Shown here one piece after another: positions 13,350-23,085 of a stretch of 64,000 bases of DNA (position 1 is the first letter of the stretch; the number at the start of each line of letters is the position of its first letter). A model generated the notes under the pieces. That model was not told where the DNA came from, ran no database searches, and saw only the letters and a list, made by a program, of their open reading frames with translations. Source of the stretch: Lamellibrachia columna. Taxonomy: Eukaryota; Annelida; Polychaeta; Sabellida; Siboglinidae. Made by a program: the position numbers and the translations under genes. Location: NCBI GenBank assembly GCA_963662155.1, contig OY759267.1, positions 36,606,656-36,670,655 on the forward strand. The letters run 5' to 3'.

Positions 13350-16300
13350 GCAGAAGCAGCGGGAACTCGAGGCAGCGGTCCTCATACAGAGCTACTACCG
13401 CAGATACAAACAGGTACAGGCCAGTGCAGACTGGTAGAAACCAGTTGGCGCAGTGACTGCATAATTTTATCAATGCCTTTGCTGAATTTTTTATCAAGTG
13501 ACTGTTTCTATAAATATTGCTAATTCGACACTAGACTAAATTGGTTCCTTTGGGAAATTAGCAGCTTTTCGCATAGTGTCACACATTGATATATTCCCCC
13601 TGTAATTTTTGTCTTTCCGATCACCGTTAATGAGTGCTGACTTGAAGCGCATGCAGGCAGTTTTGCGTTATGACTGCAGAGGTGCTACCTAGCGAATACG
13701 AAGTTGCCAAATGTTGATATAATTCAAAATTTCGTGAAGGCCGAGGTTGAATGATGTAGGTTTCGTGCTGTGTGATACTTTGATATATTGAGCTGGAGCT
13801 TTAAAGGAAAGGTACGTTTTTATATAGCGCAGTATACAGGCCTTCGAACTGTTCAAAGCACTACAGGGTGGTCACGCCCAGGGTGGTCACGACCAGGGTG
13901 GTCACAACCAGTGTGGTCACTGCCAGGCTGGTCACTGCCAAGGTGATCACTGTCAGCTGGTTGCTGCCAAGATGGTCGCTGCCAGAGAGGGTGGTCACTG
14001 CCAGGGTCGTCACTGCCAGGGTGGTCACTGCCAGGGTCGTCGCTGCCAGGTTGGTCACTGCCAGGGTCGTCACTGCCAGGGTCGTCACTGCCAGGGTGGT
14101 CACTGCCAGGGTGGTCACTGCCAGGGTCGTCGCTGCCAGGGTCGTCACTGCCAGGGTGGTCGCTGCCAGGGTGATCACTGCCAGGGTGGTCACATCTTCA
14201 GTGGTTCGTTAACATCCCAACTAATGAGACAGGACTATCATTAATGTGATCATCCGAGTCACGAGGGATACAGTCCCCAATGTTGAAAGCCAGGTTTTGC
14301 CCCAAACATACCTATGCCATGTGCTAACCGCTACACTACCGCGCCTCTCTGTGTGTTACAGTACATGTACTACAAGAAGATGACGCAAGCAGCCGTACTC
14401 ATACAGAGTCAGTTCCGTAGCTACACTGCCCAGAAACGCTTCAAGTTGAGTCGCGATGCTGCCACGGTCATACAGAGTCGGTACCGTGCGTACCGCGAAC
14501 ACAAGGGCTACAAGCGGCGTCGTACGGCCGCCGTCATCATCCAACAACGCTTTAGGTGGGTGCAGGGGAACATGGTGGACAGTCATGTCACATTAACTTA
14601 TACCTGTCAACTCTCACACATAAGCTGTAAGACGGTTTTGCATTCAATGTCACAGTCTCATGGCAAAGGTCTGAAATCTCATGCATATTTTCATAATCTT
14701 TAGCATTGAAAATTGTGAAACAAAACAAAATCAACTTGAAAAAAAATTTGCCCTCTTGCAAAAATTAGACACGTACTGTAATATTATATTTGTGTGTCGC
14801 AAGCGGCGGCCTCGGTTAATTTTACAGGTATCAACCTTTACCAAATAATGTGTGAAACACGGTCAGTGATTGGTCAACAGCCGAACATCAACCAATGAGG
14901 TTTCTTGTTGAAAGCAGTGGAAGCACGTGTTGAAGATGAACTTTACTTTTGGAATAAAAAGTGTGGAAACATTTCTCATGCCTTAGAACCCTGCAGGAGT
15001 TGACAGCTATGTTAACTGCCGCTGTGACTCAATGGCTTGGTACTCGCCTCGTGACCTGGATGTACTGGGGTCGAGCCCCATGCTGGCAGCCAATTTAGCT
15101 GTTTCATGAAAATTGGATACAACTAGCTGACCTGTCTAGCCCCTGGCAGGAGAGGTTGGAAGTTTGTGTCTTTTGGAAGAGACGCTAAAAGCCGTCAGTC
15201 CCTTCTACCTGGTGTCTACACCAGGGGAAGTAAAAGATCCCACACAGGGAGTAAATGTGTAACCTGTTGTGGACTCGCAGAGAGGTGGTCTCTGACCCAC
15301 CAATGGTCTAGATGCACCCAGCTGAACAGTACTCTAGTCAAACATAATTAACACAGCTGTCACGGAAGATGAAGATGACCAGTGCCAGGTGACCAGTGCC
15401 AGGTGACCAGCCTGCAAAATATGCAATCAAAACAAACTTTATCAACTACCATTTTGGTTAACCATACTGCAGTGCTTGTTGGATAACTAATATTTTGGTT
15501 AACCATACTGCAGTGCTTGTTGGGTAACTAATATTTTGTTTAACCATACTGCAGTGCTTGTTGGATAACTAATATTTTGGTTAACCATACTGCAGTGCTT
15601 GTTGGATAACTAATATTTTTGTTAACCATACTGCAGTGCTTGTTGGGTAACTAATATTTTGGTTAACCATACTGCAGTGCTTGTTGGATAACTAATATTT
15701 TGGTTAACCATACTGCAGTGCTTGTTGGATAACTAATATTTTGGTTAACCATACTGCAGTGCTTGTTGGATAACTAATATTTTGGTTAACCATACTGCAG
15801 TGCTTGTTGGGTAACTAATATTTTGTAGCTGTCAATTTCAAAACAAACGTTCATCCCTCTTATTCACATGTATGCTATATTTAGGAGTTGACATGCTAAT
15901 GTTTTGGATTTCCATAACTTAGTTATGTGATAATTCTGCCAACAACCCGGATACATGACCCTATGACATTTGGGCAATCCTAACACTCACTTCATTGTGC
16001 GTAAATAATCATGTAATAAACCAACCATATTTTGTATCACAAACTTTGTTATTGTTTCAGTAATTATTTTTTTTATTCAACTTTGACCTGTTGACCTCTC
16101 TAGGAGTCACTACCAGCGGAATAGAGTGAAACAGCAGGAATCAGCAGGGAAGCTGCGGAAGAGACTGCAGCAGACGGAGATGGGGTGAGTTAACACTGGT
16201 TTCATCTCAGGTAGCTCGCAGTCATACCCTGTATGGAGATGTTGATCAATTCAAAACTTGATAAATTGTTAGTATTTTTCATGACTATTCAGTCAAACTC

Positions 16301-19300
16301 GTGTTAGAAACAAAATGGAATTTAGATCTGGCACTTTTGGTTGAAATTTAAATACAGTATGCTTAATGGCTGACTCACAATTTGTGTTGTCAAGTGTAAT
16401 AATTGGCTAATTAACACTGCTTTGCTTCTTCGATGTAACACTGCTATGTTTCTTTGGAACTGATGTACGGAACAGCTGCTGACATGTACAAATGATTACT
16501 GCTTATTTAAACCTGTTTCATATTGTGACTGTTGAAAGTTATTCCTGTCTTGCTTGCGTCAAGTCTTTGTGCAACATTAAAATTAGCTTTTGTCCGACCT
16601 ACATTATATGTCAAGGATGCCGTTATTGTCAAAATGTGCAGTATATCAGCCGTGGACTATTAAGGAAATTACTGATTGTGTGCATGTCTATTTCTAGCTG
16701 GAATGCCGGATGCACGTATTAAAACAAATTAAATGCTGCTAATGTATGCCAGGGTGTGTTGTAGCTTGTGCTGCCGTGTTCATTCATAACATGTGCAATA
16801 TACTAAGCTTTCCTCTAGAATGCTTCCTGATTCCGAGATTATTTTTCACTGTGAAGCATGTCGTTACTGCATGTCAGATTGAACTAACATATCTTGTGAT
16901 GTCTGCGAGACATCAGTCCATAAACAGCTGTTTATAATGCATTAGTTTAGGGGTCATGTCCATAAACAACTGGTAGTAATACGTTAGTTTAGGGGCCATG
17001 TCCATAAACAGCTGGTTGTAATATGTTAGTTTAGGGGTCATGTCCATAAACAGCTGGTACTAATATGTTAGTTTAGGGGTCATGTCCATAAACAGCTGGT
17101 TTTAATACGTTAGTTTAGGGACCATGTCCATAACCAGCTGGTAATAATATGTTAGTTTAGGGGTCATGTCCATAAGCAGCTGTTTGTAATACGTTAGTTT
17201 AGGGGCCATGTCCGTAAACAGTTAGTTGTAATAAGTTAGTTTATACATGTTTAATCTTTGTCAACAATTCAGTGAGATAAGACTTTAACTTTATCACTTG
17301 CATCATCTTATCATCACATCATTAGTCCATCAGAGATATGATTAGCCTGTAGCTCACTGCCATACTATTTTGTGGTCACTTTGGTGATGCAACTTATCAA
17401 CACAGCAATGAATTATATCAGATTCCTTTTGAGAAAATAAATTTTTTCCATGGTACCTGCCCAAGAGAATCTGTCTGATTTGACAATGGTCAACTGAAAT
17501 CACAGCAGCTTTGTATCTGCCTACTGCCACAATTCTGGTGCTTCGACCGTCATGTGACTCTGACAGTCCACCAATTCATCCCGTCCATTTGAGGCAGCAG
17601 TCTTTGCTGACCAGCGGTCAGAACGCATCAGACTAATGCCCTAATAGTGATCATCCCCGGGAACGGCTGGGATACCACCATGATTTAGATGGTGACTTAC
17701 AGCCAGACGGTCGGGACTTAAACAAGGGCATATAGGCAGTGTTTACTGCTCCTAGCCTGTGGAGTTAGATGCTAGACGTACATGGCTAAACTTTTGTTGG
17801 AGTTGTGTGCTTATTCGACTTAAAACGGAACAGTCGTGGAATGTATGCTGGTCCGTAACTCAACAAAACTTGACCTGTGTGTTGATTTGACTGGTACAAC
17901 AGATCCAAAATTGAATCACAGCAACAGATGTTGCATACTGTGCGCCGGTCTATGACACATATCTCAGAGTAGAGCAATTTACACTAGTCTACAACTCAAC
18001 GAAACTCAGTTATGGCAATAGGCAGAAGATGCAGCTTGGAACGGGTCGGGTTCACACCAAATCACACCACAAGGGGTCCGCACCCAAGCACTTCCGTAGA
18101 ATAATATTACGATCTCGGCACACAAGTTGGGACAAGTTTTGTTGTGCACTGTTCAGTCACACAGTCATCGAATTTGCGCTGACCCGGTCGCACAACCACA
18201 GTACGGAAAACTGGTGTTAATCGTACAAATGCGCGACTCGCAGCAAAAGTTTAGCAATGTACACCTCGCTTTAGACAACATTTTGTACCATTGTGGTTCA
18301 GAATTAGACCCCAGTATTGTACAAATAATCTAAATTCTGGTTGTGACGTGACCTAACTGTTGGGGTCAAAAGTGTGTGACGGTCAACTGAATCCAAGTTG
18401 GACTTTATAGAACCACCAGGTGACTGCCGGAGTTTGTCGACATTCACAGGATGGCGAGTGTAGGTATAACGGAACATTGTGGTAATAATGCAACTTACTT
18501 CTCACTCTCTCTTGTTGCTGCACCCAATCACTCAGCGCTCTGTGGAACCTTAGACCACTGGTGAGGGTGAGTCCGTCCTAGAGTCACTCAGACAACTCGT
18601 CTGTATATACCCCGTGTGTGTTACTGTGTAGGTGTTCGTGTGTGTTACTGTGTAGGTGTTCGTGTGTGTTACTGTGTAGGTGTTCGTGTGTAGCTGTGTG
18701 GGTTTTACTGGTTTCACTTTGCATCTTTTGTTTGTTCTTGTGTTGTTTCTGCACTGTTTGGTCACTAGTTGGAGTAGAAATTAAATTGACAATTAAATGA
18801 ATCTTGCGTAGACGCCAGGAGAATTAAGTGCTGTTTCTTGTTGATGTGAACAACTGTTTTACTAAATGGTGCATGTAACTGTGGTGTGTTAACTAAACGA
18901 TAGTGTAGGTTGGATATTGTGTACATTGTGGTGTGGTCCTTATAGTCGTAGGTCTACTGTATGTGTGGAATCTTTAGAAAAATCCCACTGATAGAAACTT
19001 GTGAAAACTTACAGCACCTGTATCATTGAACTACTTTCTGTTCGGTTGCTCATTCTGAACTTGTGAAAACTTACAGCACCTGTATCATTGAACTACTTTC
19101 TGTTCGGTTGCTCATTCTGAAAAAGTATCATTGGATATGTGCTAGTCATAATTAATCTTGATTTATGTACATCTACATTGTTATGGTAAAAAAAATGTTG
19201 GTCTATAATCCTATAGACAAACTTTGCCTAATTTGTTTACGTGATAGTGCTATAGACAATATTCACAACACGTATGACACCTATCGGTTAAGAATAAAAC

Positions 19301-19980
19301 TACTGTTGTGGATTGTGATGTCATTGTAATGTGTTTATGATGTCATTACAACGTGTTTGTGATTGCATTGCAATATGTTTGTGACGTCGTTGCGATATGT
19401 TTGTGACGTCGTTGTGACATGTTTGTGACATCACTGCAATGCTTGAAACTGGTAGATTTAAAAATTGGTCATAAAAATATTTTATATTTAAAAATAAAAA
19501 TTTCCGAAAGGGATTGTTTTAGGTAAATGCGTATGTAATCAGTTTTTTATCTGCAATCGTACAACAGACATTATCTATGACACAAACGACACCTATTGGC
19601 TAAGAATGAAACCACGGTTGCAGGTTGTGAAAAATCTTGTGCATGCATTGTGAATATCGTTTGTTGAATGTTGTCTTTCATGATGTCTTTGTATCTTAGC
19701 ATTGCATGTTAAATGTTGTTATGGGGTGCATGTGGGTGCAGTAAACATGTGCATGTAACTGCTGTTTAGCAAATCCCTGTTGGTTTGAAAAACAAACCCA
19801 TAAAGCTATTACATTTAGTTCCGGTTGCAATATACAAAATTACATCCATTACATTTCAGAGTGGAAATAAGCGGAGTCACCGAGCCTGCAGTAGCACCAC
19901 CTACTTCTGATGACAGGAACTGCGGGAGCAGTGACATCACCACTGACCAATCAGAAGGAAGCAGCTGTGATGCTACGTGA
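2..19980 (+). CDS. CAMTA: CAMTA: calmodulin-binding transcription activator, 5'-partial, 13 exons
   Basis: Spliced CDS: <2-607, 1170-1296, 3769-3909, 4791-4879, 7633-7826, 8273-8348, 9064-9889, 11156-11465, 12037-12209, 13229-13413, 14362-14555, 16104-16184, 19860-19980. The 3123 nt give 1040 residues and a TGA, and all phases agree. Domain order is an acidic/Ser-rich region (1-198), TIG/IPT fold (about 199-280), helical linker, ankyrin repeats (about 360-460), long Ser/Pro linker, five IQ-like motifs (about 850-975) and a short acidic tail. This order is diagnostic of CAMTA, a nuclear Ca2+/calmodulin-responsive transcription factor. The N-terminal CG-1 DNA-binding domain must lie upstream of position 1. 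Oddities are a GC-AG intron after exon 4, a polyglutamine run between IQ motifs, and minisatellites in many introns. Identity rests on recognised motifs such as SPEWSYPE-GGTKVLVTGPW and PLMWACALGH. The last exon is the least certain. Confidence 0.93.
608..1169. other. CAMTA intron, no further feature seen
   Basis: AT-rich intron between the activation-region exon and the first TIG exon, donor gttggc and acceptor gtttgacag. I see no repeat, RNA gene or mobile element in it. Confidence 0.7.
1170..1296 (+). CDS. CAMTA: CAMTA exon: TIG/IPT domain, first half
   Basis: Acceptor gtttgacag and donor cag|gtaggt. It encodes GGTKVLVTGPW followed by ...VLRCFSP, the canonical first strands of the CAMTA TIG (immunoglobulin-like, NF-kB/Rel-type) fold. 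Enters in phase 0 and leaves in phase 1. Confidence 0.93.
1516..1665 (+). repeat. 30-bp minisatellite, 5 copies
   Basis: Five near-identical tandem 30-bp units, core aaacaatcagcccccctt, in a CAMTA intron. They differ by one base in the last copy. The period is a multiple of three and stop-free, so several spurious frames stay open across it. Confidence 0.95.
1935..2995 (+). mobile_element. Degenerate non-LTR retrotransposon (CR1/jockey-type RT) fragment
   Basis: Broken reverse-transcriptase reading frames lie at 1943-2194 and 2340-2666, with recognisable blocks KSPGVDGIPPKLL, FKKGSRDKSENYRPV and [20 protein letters not shown], then a D-in-Y/F-x-D-D-like region (KFVDYTKVF). More distal LINE text is readable in shifted frames to about 2995. 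Stops and frameshifts make it non-functional. It belongs to the same family as the copies at 34480-36015 and 51018-53400. Confidence 0.88.
3062..3361 (+). repeat. Tandem duplication, 2 x 150 bp
   Basis: The block starting atgtgttgtgtagtctaatg at about 3062 recurs at exactly +150 with only isolated differences (for example ttactctgg versus tttctctgg). A recent intronic tandem duplication. Confidence 0.93.
3769..3909 (+). CDS. CAMTA: CAMTA exon: TIG/IPT domain, second half
   Basis: Acceptor ttgaacag and donor ccg|gtaaga. It encodes HVAGLVTLEVACDSHVIS then NLVVFEYRVRE, the closing TIG strands, plus a Ser/Met-rich linker. Phase 1 in, phase 1 out. Confidence 0.93.
4455..4735 (+). mobile_element. 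tRNA-derived SINE (family A)
   Basis: A tRNA-like head has an A-box-like segment (agtggttagaacg) and a B-box-like segment (gtttcgaatcc). The body is followed by a tail ending aaagtgctttgaacaatccc and ctatataagaactt, typical of tRNA-derived SINEs. Related antisense copies lie at 29560-30140 and 30680-30900. It ends about 55 bases before the next CAMTA exon. Boundaries are approximate. Confidence 0.75.
4791..4879 (+). CDS. CAMTA: CAMTA exon: helical linker with GC donor
   Basis: Acceptor tttctcccag. It encodes EAELKVAVMEKLEELKKR and then LSTDLTNFAPAQ, an amphipathic linker between TIG and ankyrin repeats. No GT donor fits the phase. The exon ends at gcgcag|gcaagt, a strong consensus for a GC-AG intron, and joins in phase 0 to the ankyrin exon at 7633. 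Reading on hits a stop after three codons. Confidence 0.85.
4966..5759 (+). repeat. 18-bp minisatellite, about 44 copies
   Basis: Tandem 18-bp units, consensus caaacagctccctctgtg with gta/gtg and tcc/tac variants, fill about 795 bp of the CAMTA GC-AG intron, starting about 90 bases after the donor. The unit is a multiple of three and stop-free, so long repetitive frames (PSVQTA-type on plus, GAVCTE-type on minus) stay open. These are not genes. Confidence 0.97.
5956..6761 (+). mobile_element. Non-autonomous hAT element, 806 bp
   Basis: Terminal inverted repeats cagggttg...caaccctg, followed inside by AT-rich aaatcatgattt motifs. It is flanked by 8-bp direct repeats ataacgac (5948-5955) and ataatgac (6762-6769), 7 of 8 identical, which is the hAT target-site signature. 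No transposase frame is recognisable. Confidence 0.88.
6933..7015. repeat. (TA)n microsatellite
   Basis: About 41 uninterrupted TA units in a CAMTA intron. Confidence 0.97.
7265..7400 (+). mobile_element. Possible tRNA-derived SINE fragment
   Basis: Contains a B-box-like gggttcgaaatcc after a degenerate A-box-like stretch, then a body with ggggaagtaaa. Too diverged to assign to a family. Confidence 0.4.
7633..7826 (+). CDS. CAMTA: CAMTA exon: first ankyrin repeat region
   Basis: Acceptor ttattttcag and donor tggag|gtgtgt. It encodes FETHVVEYCMQLSKRSW and then HLTLLHLVAALGCTKLITTL-VKW, the first ankyrin helices with the TLLHLVAALG core. Phase 0 in, phase 2 out. Confidence 0.93.
8040..8130 (+). 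mobile_element. LINE 3' tail fragment
   Basis: The stretch ctgctgtgcttgggtttcctggggattttagcgcattagaagt resembles the 3' end of the LINE at 27520-28680 (gcgctgctgagcttggttttctgaggattttggtgatatagaag). A 5'-truncated insertion of the same family is inferred. Nothing else is seen in this intron (7827-8272). Confidence 0.6.
8273..8348 (+). CDS. CAMTA: CAMTA exon: ankyrin repeat continuation
   Basis: Acceptor gactgtctgacag and donor ctg|gtacgt. It encodes EVNGSRVLEHDVNPLGLDNN then ASTPL, which reads directly into MWACALGH of the next exon. Phase 2 in, phase 0 out. Confidence 0.9.
8349..9063. other. CAMTA intron, nothing identified
   Basis: About 715 bases between ankyrin exons. No convincing repeat, mobile element or RNA gene seen. 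Confidence 0.6.
9064..9889 (+). CDS. CAMTA: CAMTA exon: ankyrin repeats plus long linker
   Basis: Acceptor ctgtttgacag and donor acag|gtatgg, 826 nt. It opens with MWACALGHTEAATVLYRVN and a further ankyrin-like unit (DGTTSMHLAQQRGHFALVQH). About 215 residues of low-complexity Pro/His/Ser linker follow, ending in an acidic patch (FSLDDDLQHESAMDT). The linker is unusually GC-rich for the window, consistent with coding sequence. Confidence 0.93.
10221..10525. mobile_element. MITE with about 26-bp terminal inverted repeats
   Basis: Left end taccgtattcgacctaataa matches the inverted right end (…aattggttgaatatggta) imperfectly over about 26 bp. Both ends begin with TA, which may be the target site. 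A second inner inverted repeat pairs gaacaactgaaaagtg with cacttttcagttgttc. No coding capacity. A right-end relative lies near 26750-26815. Confidence 0.75.
11156..11465 (+). CDS. CAMTA: CAMTA exon: Ser-rich linker
   Basis: Acceptor ttctttccag and donor tatcg|gtgcgt. It encodes LPKEMVTLANEIIAGMPERN, a helix characteristic of the CAMTA linker, then a Ser-rich run and an acidic DDSGISTPLEG segment. Phase 1 in, phase 2 out. Confidence 0.9.
11535..11584. repeat. (TA)n microsatellite
   Basis: About 25 TA units, followed by a CA/CAC-rich simple-sequence patch near 11680-11775. Confidence 0.95.
11772..11890 (-). mobile_element. 5'-truncated LINE 3' tail
   Basis: Reverse complement reads RRAGYT-type C-terminal text, then gccaatggcttccttgtcca and cttgccat, the same 3' end as the LINE at 34480-36015 (35948 onward). 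It is too short for coding. Confidence 0.75.
12037..12209 (+). CDS. CAMTA: CAMTA exon: Ser/Pro linker before IQ motifs
   Basis: Acceptor acttgcag and donor tctg|gttagt. It encodes YHELGTPESSVSPGSS, then SPPPTAADFTEYFN and KDFSQLTLS, the conserved CAMTA segment just upstream of the IQ region. Phase 2 in, phase 1 out. Confidence 0.92.
12366..12493 (+). repeat. 18-bp minisatellite
   Basis: About seven copies of gtgatacctaataaacat with small length variation. Confidence 0.9.
12563..12815 (+). repeat. About 83-bp tandem repeat, 3 copies
   Basis: Three almost identical units, each starting tgttgatactgctaactgtg and ending ctatttggatactaaaa. Confidence 0.92.
13229..13413 (+). CDS. CAMTA: CAMTA exon: IQ motifs 1-2 with polyglutamine
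   Basis: Acceptor ttgcctag and donor aaacag|gtacag. It encodes AAQLIQCYYRKY (IQ1), a run of about 10 Gln from a CAG microsatellite at 13318-13348, then AAVLIQSYYRRYKQ (IQ2). IQ motifs bind calmodulin. The Gln run separates two otherwise adjacent IQ motifs and is likely length-polymorphic. Phase 1 in, phase 0 out. Confidence 0.94.
13860..14200 (+). repeat. 15-bp minisatellite, about 22 copies
   Basis: Tandem units of ggtcactgccagggt with gtc/gtg and ctg/cca variants. A multiple of three without stops, so frames stay open on both strands but are not genes. Confidence 0.95.
14265..14348 (-). mobile_element. tRNA-like SINE head, antisense
   Basis: Reverse complement gives gcggtagtgtagcggttagcac, an A-box-like head, then a degenerate B-box region. 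It ends about 14 bases before the IQ3-5 exon acceptor at 14361. Confidence 0.5.
14362..14555 (+). CDS. CAMTA: CAMTA exon: IQ motifs 3-5
   Basis: Acceptor gtgtgttacag and donor tttag|gtgggt. It encodes YYKKMTQAAVLIQSQFRSY, AATVIQSRYRAYREHKG and TAAVIIQQRFR, three consecutive IQ-like helices matching the CAMTA C-terminal calmodulin-binding block. Phase 0 in, phase 2 out. Confidence 0.94.
15000..15360 (+). mobile_element. tRNA-derived SINE (family B)
   Basis: Head with tgactcaatggcttggt (A-box-like) and ggggtcgagcccc (B-box-like). The body shares aagtaaaagatcccaca with the antisense copy near 31530-31730. Boundaries are approximate. Confidence 0.7.
15453..15826 (+). repeat. About 41-bp minisatellite, 9 copies
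   Basis: Units of gttaaccatactgcagtgctt followed by gttggataactaatatttt, highly homogeneous. Confidence 0.95.
16104..16184 (+). CDS. CAMTA: CAMTA exon: basic tail after IQ motifs
   Basis: Acceptor tgacctctctag and donor atggg|gtgagt. It encodes SHYQRNRVKQQESAGKLRKR and then LQQTEM, a basic helix following the last IQ motif. Phase 2 in, phase 2 out. Confidence 0.88.
16914..17240 (+). repeat. 42-bp minisatellite, about 8 copies
   Basis: Units catgtccataaacagctggt followed by a variable taat and acgttagtttagggg, exact 42-base spacing between successive catgtcc. Confidence 0.93.
18613..18705 (+). repeat. 24-bp repeat, about 4 copies
   Basis: Units gtgtgtgttactgtgtaggt plus gttc in the last long CAMTA intron. 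Directly after, nearby duplicated blocks occur at 18990-19120 (a 62-bp direct repeat) and 19320-19440 (about 24-bp units with tgacgtcg cores). Confidence 0.88.
19860..19980 (+). CDS. CAMTA: CAMTA last coding exon (predicted)
   Basis: Acceptor tacatttcag. In the required phase it encodes EISGVTEPAVAPPTSDDRN and an acidic/Ser-rich end SSDITTDQSEGSSCDAT before TGA. The composition resembles coding sequence and the phase fits the exon at 16104, but the sequence is not conserved, so this terminus is the weakest part of the model. Confidence 0.65.
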
Positions 19981-21400
19981 CTTTGTAATGGTTTTTACAT
20001 GTGGATGTGTATAGAAAGAACTTATTATGCGTGTTGTCAGTGGTATCTCGTCCTGCAGCTCTGGGTTGCCATCAGTATATTTTGTGAAGGTAATATATAT
20101 TAATCAGTGTTCCTCTGTGTAGTCTATAAGAATGAATTCTAATTGATCTAACCAAGAGTATTGGCTAATATATATAATATAACATTATATATATATATAT
20201 ATATTATATATATATATCAGTGTTGACAAATTCCAAGCTTCCTGTCGGTGAAACATGAAACATTCAATCTAACACAAACTAGTGAATCACAGTCCTATTT
20301 TCAGACCCAATGTAGAAACAAATAGTTTCCAGTTCAGTCATGCTCAGTTTAGAACATTAGGATTACTTTTGTTGCCTTCATAAACAGTTTATTCAAATTG
20401 ACGAATTGGAAACAACATTGTACATTTGATGCAACCCAAATTATTTGCTAACTACATTATGGCGGAGATGCCACTGAGGTTGTCACAATTAAGTGTACAG
20501 CTGTACTAGGCAACTACAGTGTTAGGATAAGTCGTGTGTCCGAATATGACTTATCATACACCACCGAGTCCATGTGTTTACTAGTCAGCATGTGTCTGCC
20601 TACAGTCAGTATATCGAATCATGTTGGCTTGTTTCAGCAGTTACAACCATGGTTGTTGTACTTCTGTCATGTCGTACATGTTTCATAATTAGTCTACTAC
20701 AAATTAAGCAGTGGTACAATTTGAAGGACATTGGCAGACTGACAAAGATTATATCACTTTGGCTACTAACAAACTAGTCAGTCACCGTCCAGCTTGGTTT
20801 AAACATAATTCCCATTATTTAAGTAAATTTTATAGTTTGTACTAATTATGCATGTTGGCAGTCAAATATGTAATTAAGTGATTGTGTGAATTTTCATTCT
20901 CTGGTTTTTATACCAGACTTTTTTTACAAGAATATTTTGATAGTCAAAATTGCATACCTTTTGTAGAACTAAAACAAAATGTGAAGAGAGTTCTTTCCCA
21001 TATCCATTGTGCACACATGAACACATTTTATAAGTTTTGTGTAGAAAAGAGGTGTATTCTATTGGTTTTGGCTGCAGAGCAGAAAGCACGACTGCTACAA
21101 CCCCGTATTCAGTCACATCTGTTGATGATTATAGCCGTGTTAACCTGGTTAGCCTGTGTATTTGACATTGGTGGAATCTCATTTGAAAGCTGAGTCCAGT
21201 TAAAGTGTACCACTTGCCGACAGTTCGTCTGGGTCTAGTCAATTATTGTATCAGTAAGCTTGCCACATAGTAAGGATGTTTGTGTTAATAACACTGCTCC
21301 ATGTCTCATTGTATAAATAACACGTTATAGCTTACTGTATTAGTGATATACTATATACACACGTGGTATTAGTACAAGTGTATCCTTTCGTCATCATACA
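19981..21400. other. Probable CAMTA 3'UTR and intergenic sequence
   Basis: No conserved frame follows the CAMTA stop. A (TA)n-rich patch at 20173-20217 is the only repeat noted here. I cannot fix a polyadenylation site. Confidence 0.5.
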
Positions 21401-21410
21401 TGATCATGGT

Positions 21411-21870
21411 ACATTTGTTATTGTATTACTAATATCCCCACTTTCTTCATCAAACAAGCGATACATTTGCTATTGTATTAACGACATCTTCCTTTCTTCA
21501 TTAGACATGTGATACATTTGCTATTGTATTAACGACATCCTTTCTTTCTTCATCATACACGCGATACATTTGCTATTGTATTAACGACATCCTTCCTTTC
21601 TTCATCATACATGTGATACGTTTGCTATTGTATTAACGACATCCTTCCTTTCTTCATCATACACGCGATACATTTGCTATTGTATTAACGACATCCTTTC
21701 TTCATCAGACATGTGATACATTTGCTATTGTATTAACGACATCCTTCCTTTCTTCATCATACACGCGATACATTTGCTATTGTATTAACAACATCCTTCC
21801 TTTCTTCATCATACATGTGATACATTTGCTATTGTATTAACGACATCTCTCCTTTCTTCATAATACCAAT
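21411..21870 (+). repeat. 52-bp minisatellite, about 9 copies
   Basis: Units catttgctattgtattaacg followed by acatccttcctttcttcatc and a variable acgcgata or atgtgata. Confidence 0.93.
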
Positions 21871-22801
21871 GGCATCTGGCATTGTATAAATGACTTTCCA
21901 TATCTCAGATGCTATACAGGTTTGTTGGCACTGACACAGTATTGTTACATAAATTATGAGTCGTCTAACTGTTTTCTAACTAAATAAATAAATTATAAGA
22001 TATATATATTAAATTATACCAAATTGTTGGTAAGTGCATTGTTGTGAAGGTAATTAATTATTTGTGTAATTATAAATTTATCATAACAGACATTGTGTTT
22101 TACAGTTGTTTCGTGCTGCTGTAGTTGTGTCGTGTTAGAATTATTTGGCACATGCCAGACTGTTTGTTCATCTGGCACTTTGGCTTGACACTTGTTTCTT
22201 TGATGATAGGAGACGTATACTAGCATCATCAAAGTTCAAATAACTCTAATAATGTGAAACTTTATGTGCATAATATGGTCTACGCAGGGTTTACATAATT
22301 GTTCTTTCACACTGTGATAAGTAGATTTGAGCAGAGTATCTGTTGCTGGGTCAAGGTTAGTTGACGAGGATGTCAAGGTAGGTTGACGGGAGGTCAACAT
22401 CAGGTTATGTTACTGTCGTTGTTTGTTATTGGTTTGTACTGTGATGTTTGGTTCAGTGTACACATGGCGGCATCAATAGTTGCAATTGCGAACATTGTTG
22501 TTAGCCTCCCAGCCTATAAAATGCATGACAGTTAAAAATAACGTCTTGTTTGTTCGGGCGTGCATGCCTTGGTTGTCATATTAAGTATGTACATTATTTG
22601 TTTGGATTAGATTATGTATACTGTGTATGCATGTAGTTGGTTCTTGTATTTACACAATGTGAATTTTTCATATGGCATTGAAGAGCACAATGGAATTTAC
22701 TGTCATTAATGTGTGGTAAAGAACGTAACTGTCTTGTTATTACTGGAATCTCATTACGTGCATTCGTTTTCTACTTTTATAGTGTTTTTCTTTCTTTTAA
22801 G

Positions 22802-23085
22802 CTACAGTTTGCTTCTGGAATGTAATAACTTGTTCTTTAAGACATCTGTCTGTTTTGTTGTGCTAAAATAAACTAAATGAATTGTCAGGCATTGTTGTTG
22901 GTGTATCTGCATAGATTTCATGTAGGCTGCCTCCAAATGTATAGCATCAGACTCGCTGTAAAGGAGACATCCACCAGAACTAACCACATTAGTGTCTGGA
23001 TCTACAAAATCTTGTAGCTTATGAAGGACTAAAGGGATCTGAAGAACTGCGATATGTTCTATGGTAAATGGTGTAATTGTATTCA
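22802..23085 (-). CDS. Doubtful minus-strand terminal exon
   Basis: An open frame of about 94 residues begins after a usable acceptor (tttgtgtag) and looks protein-like (IPLVLHKLQDFVDPDTNVVS, GGCLLYSESDAIHLEAAYMK). I recognise no family. No upstream partner exon was found between it and the CYLD stop at 25865. It could be an alternative far-3' exon, a retrocopy fragment or chance. Low confidence. Confidence 0.25.

Noticed and set aside
13861..14244. Frames of about 110 residues over the gtcactgccagg array
   Set aside because: Simple consequence of a 15-bp minisatellite open on both strands.
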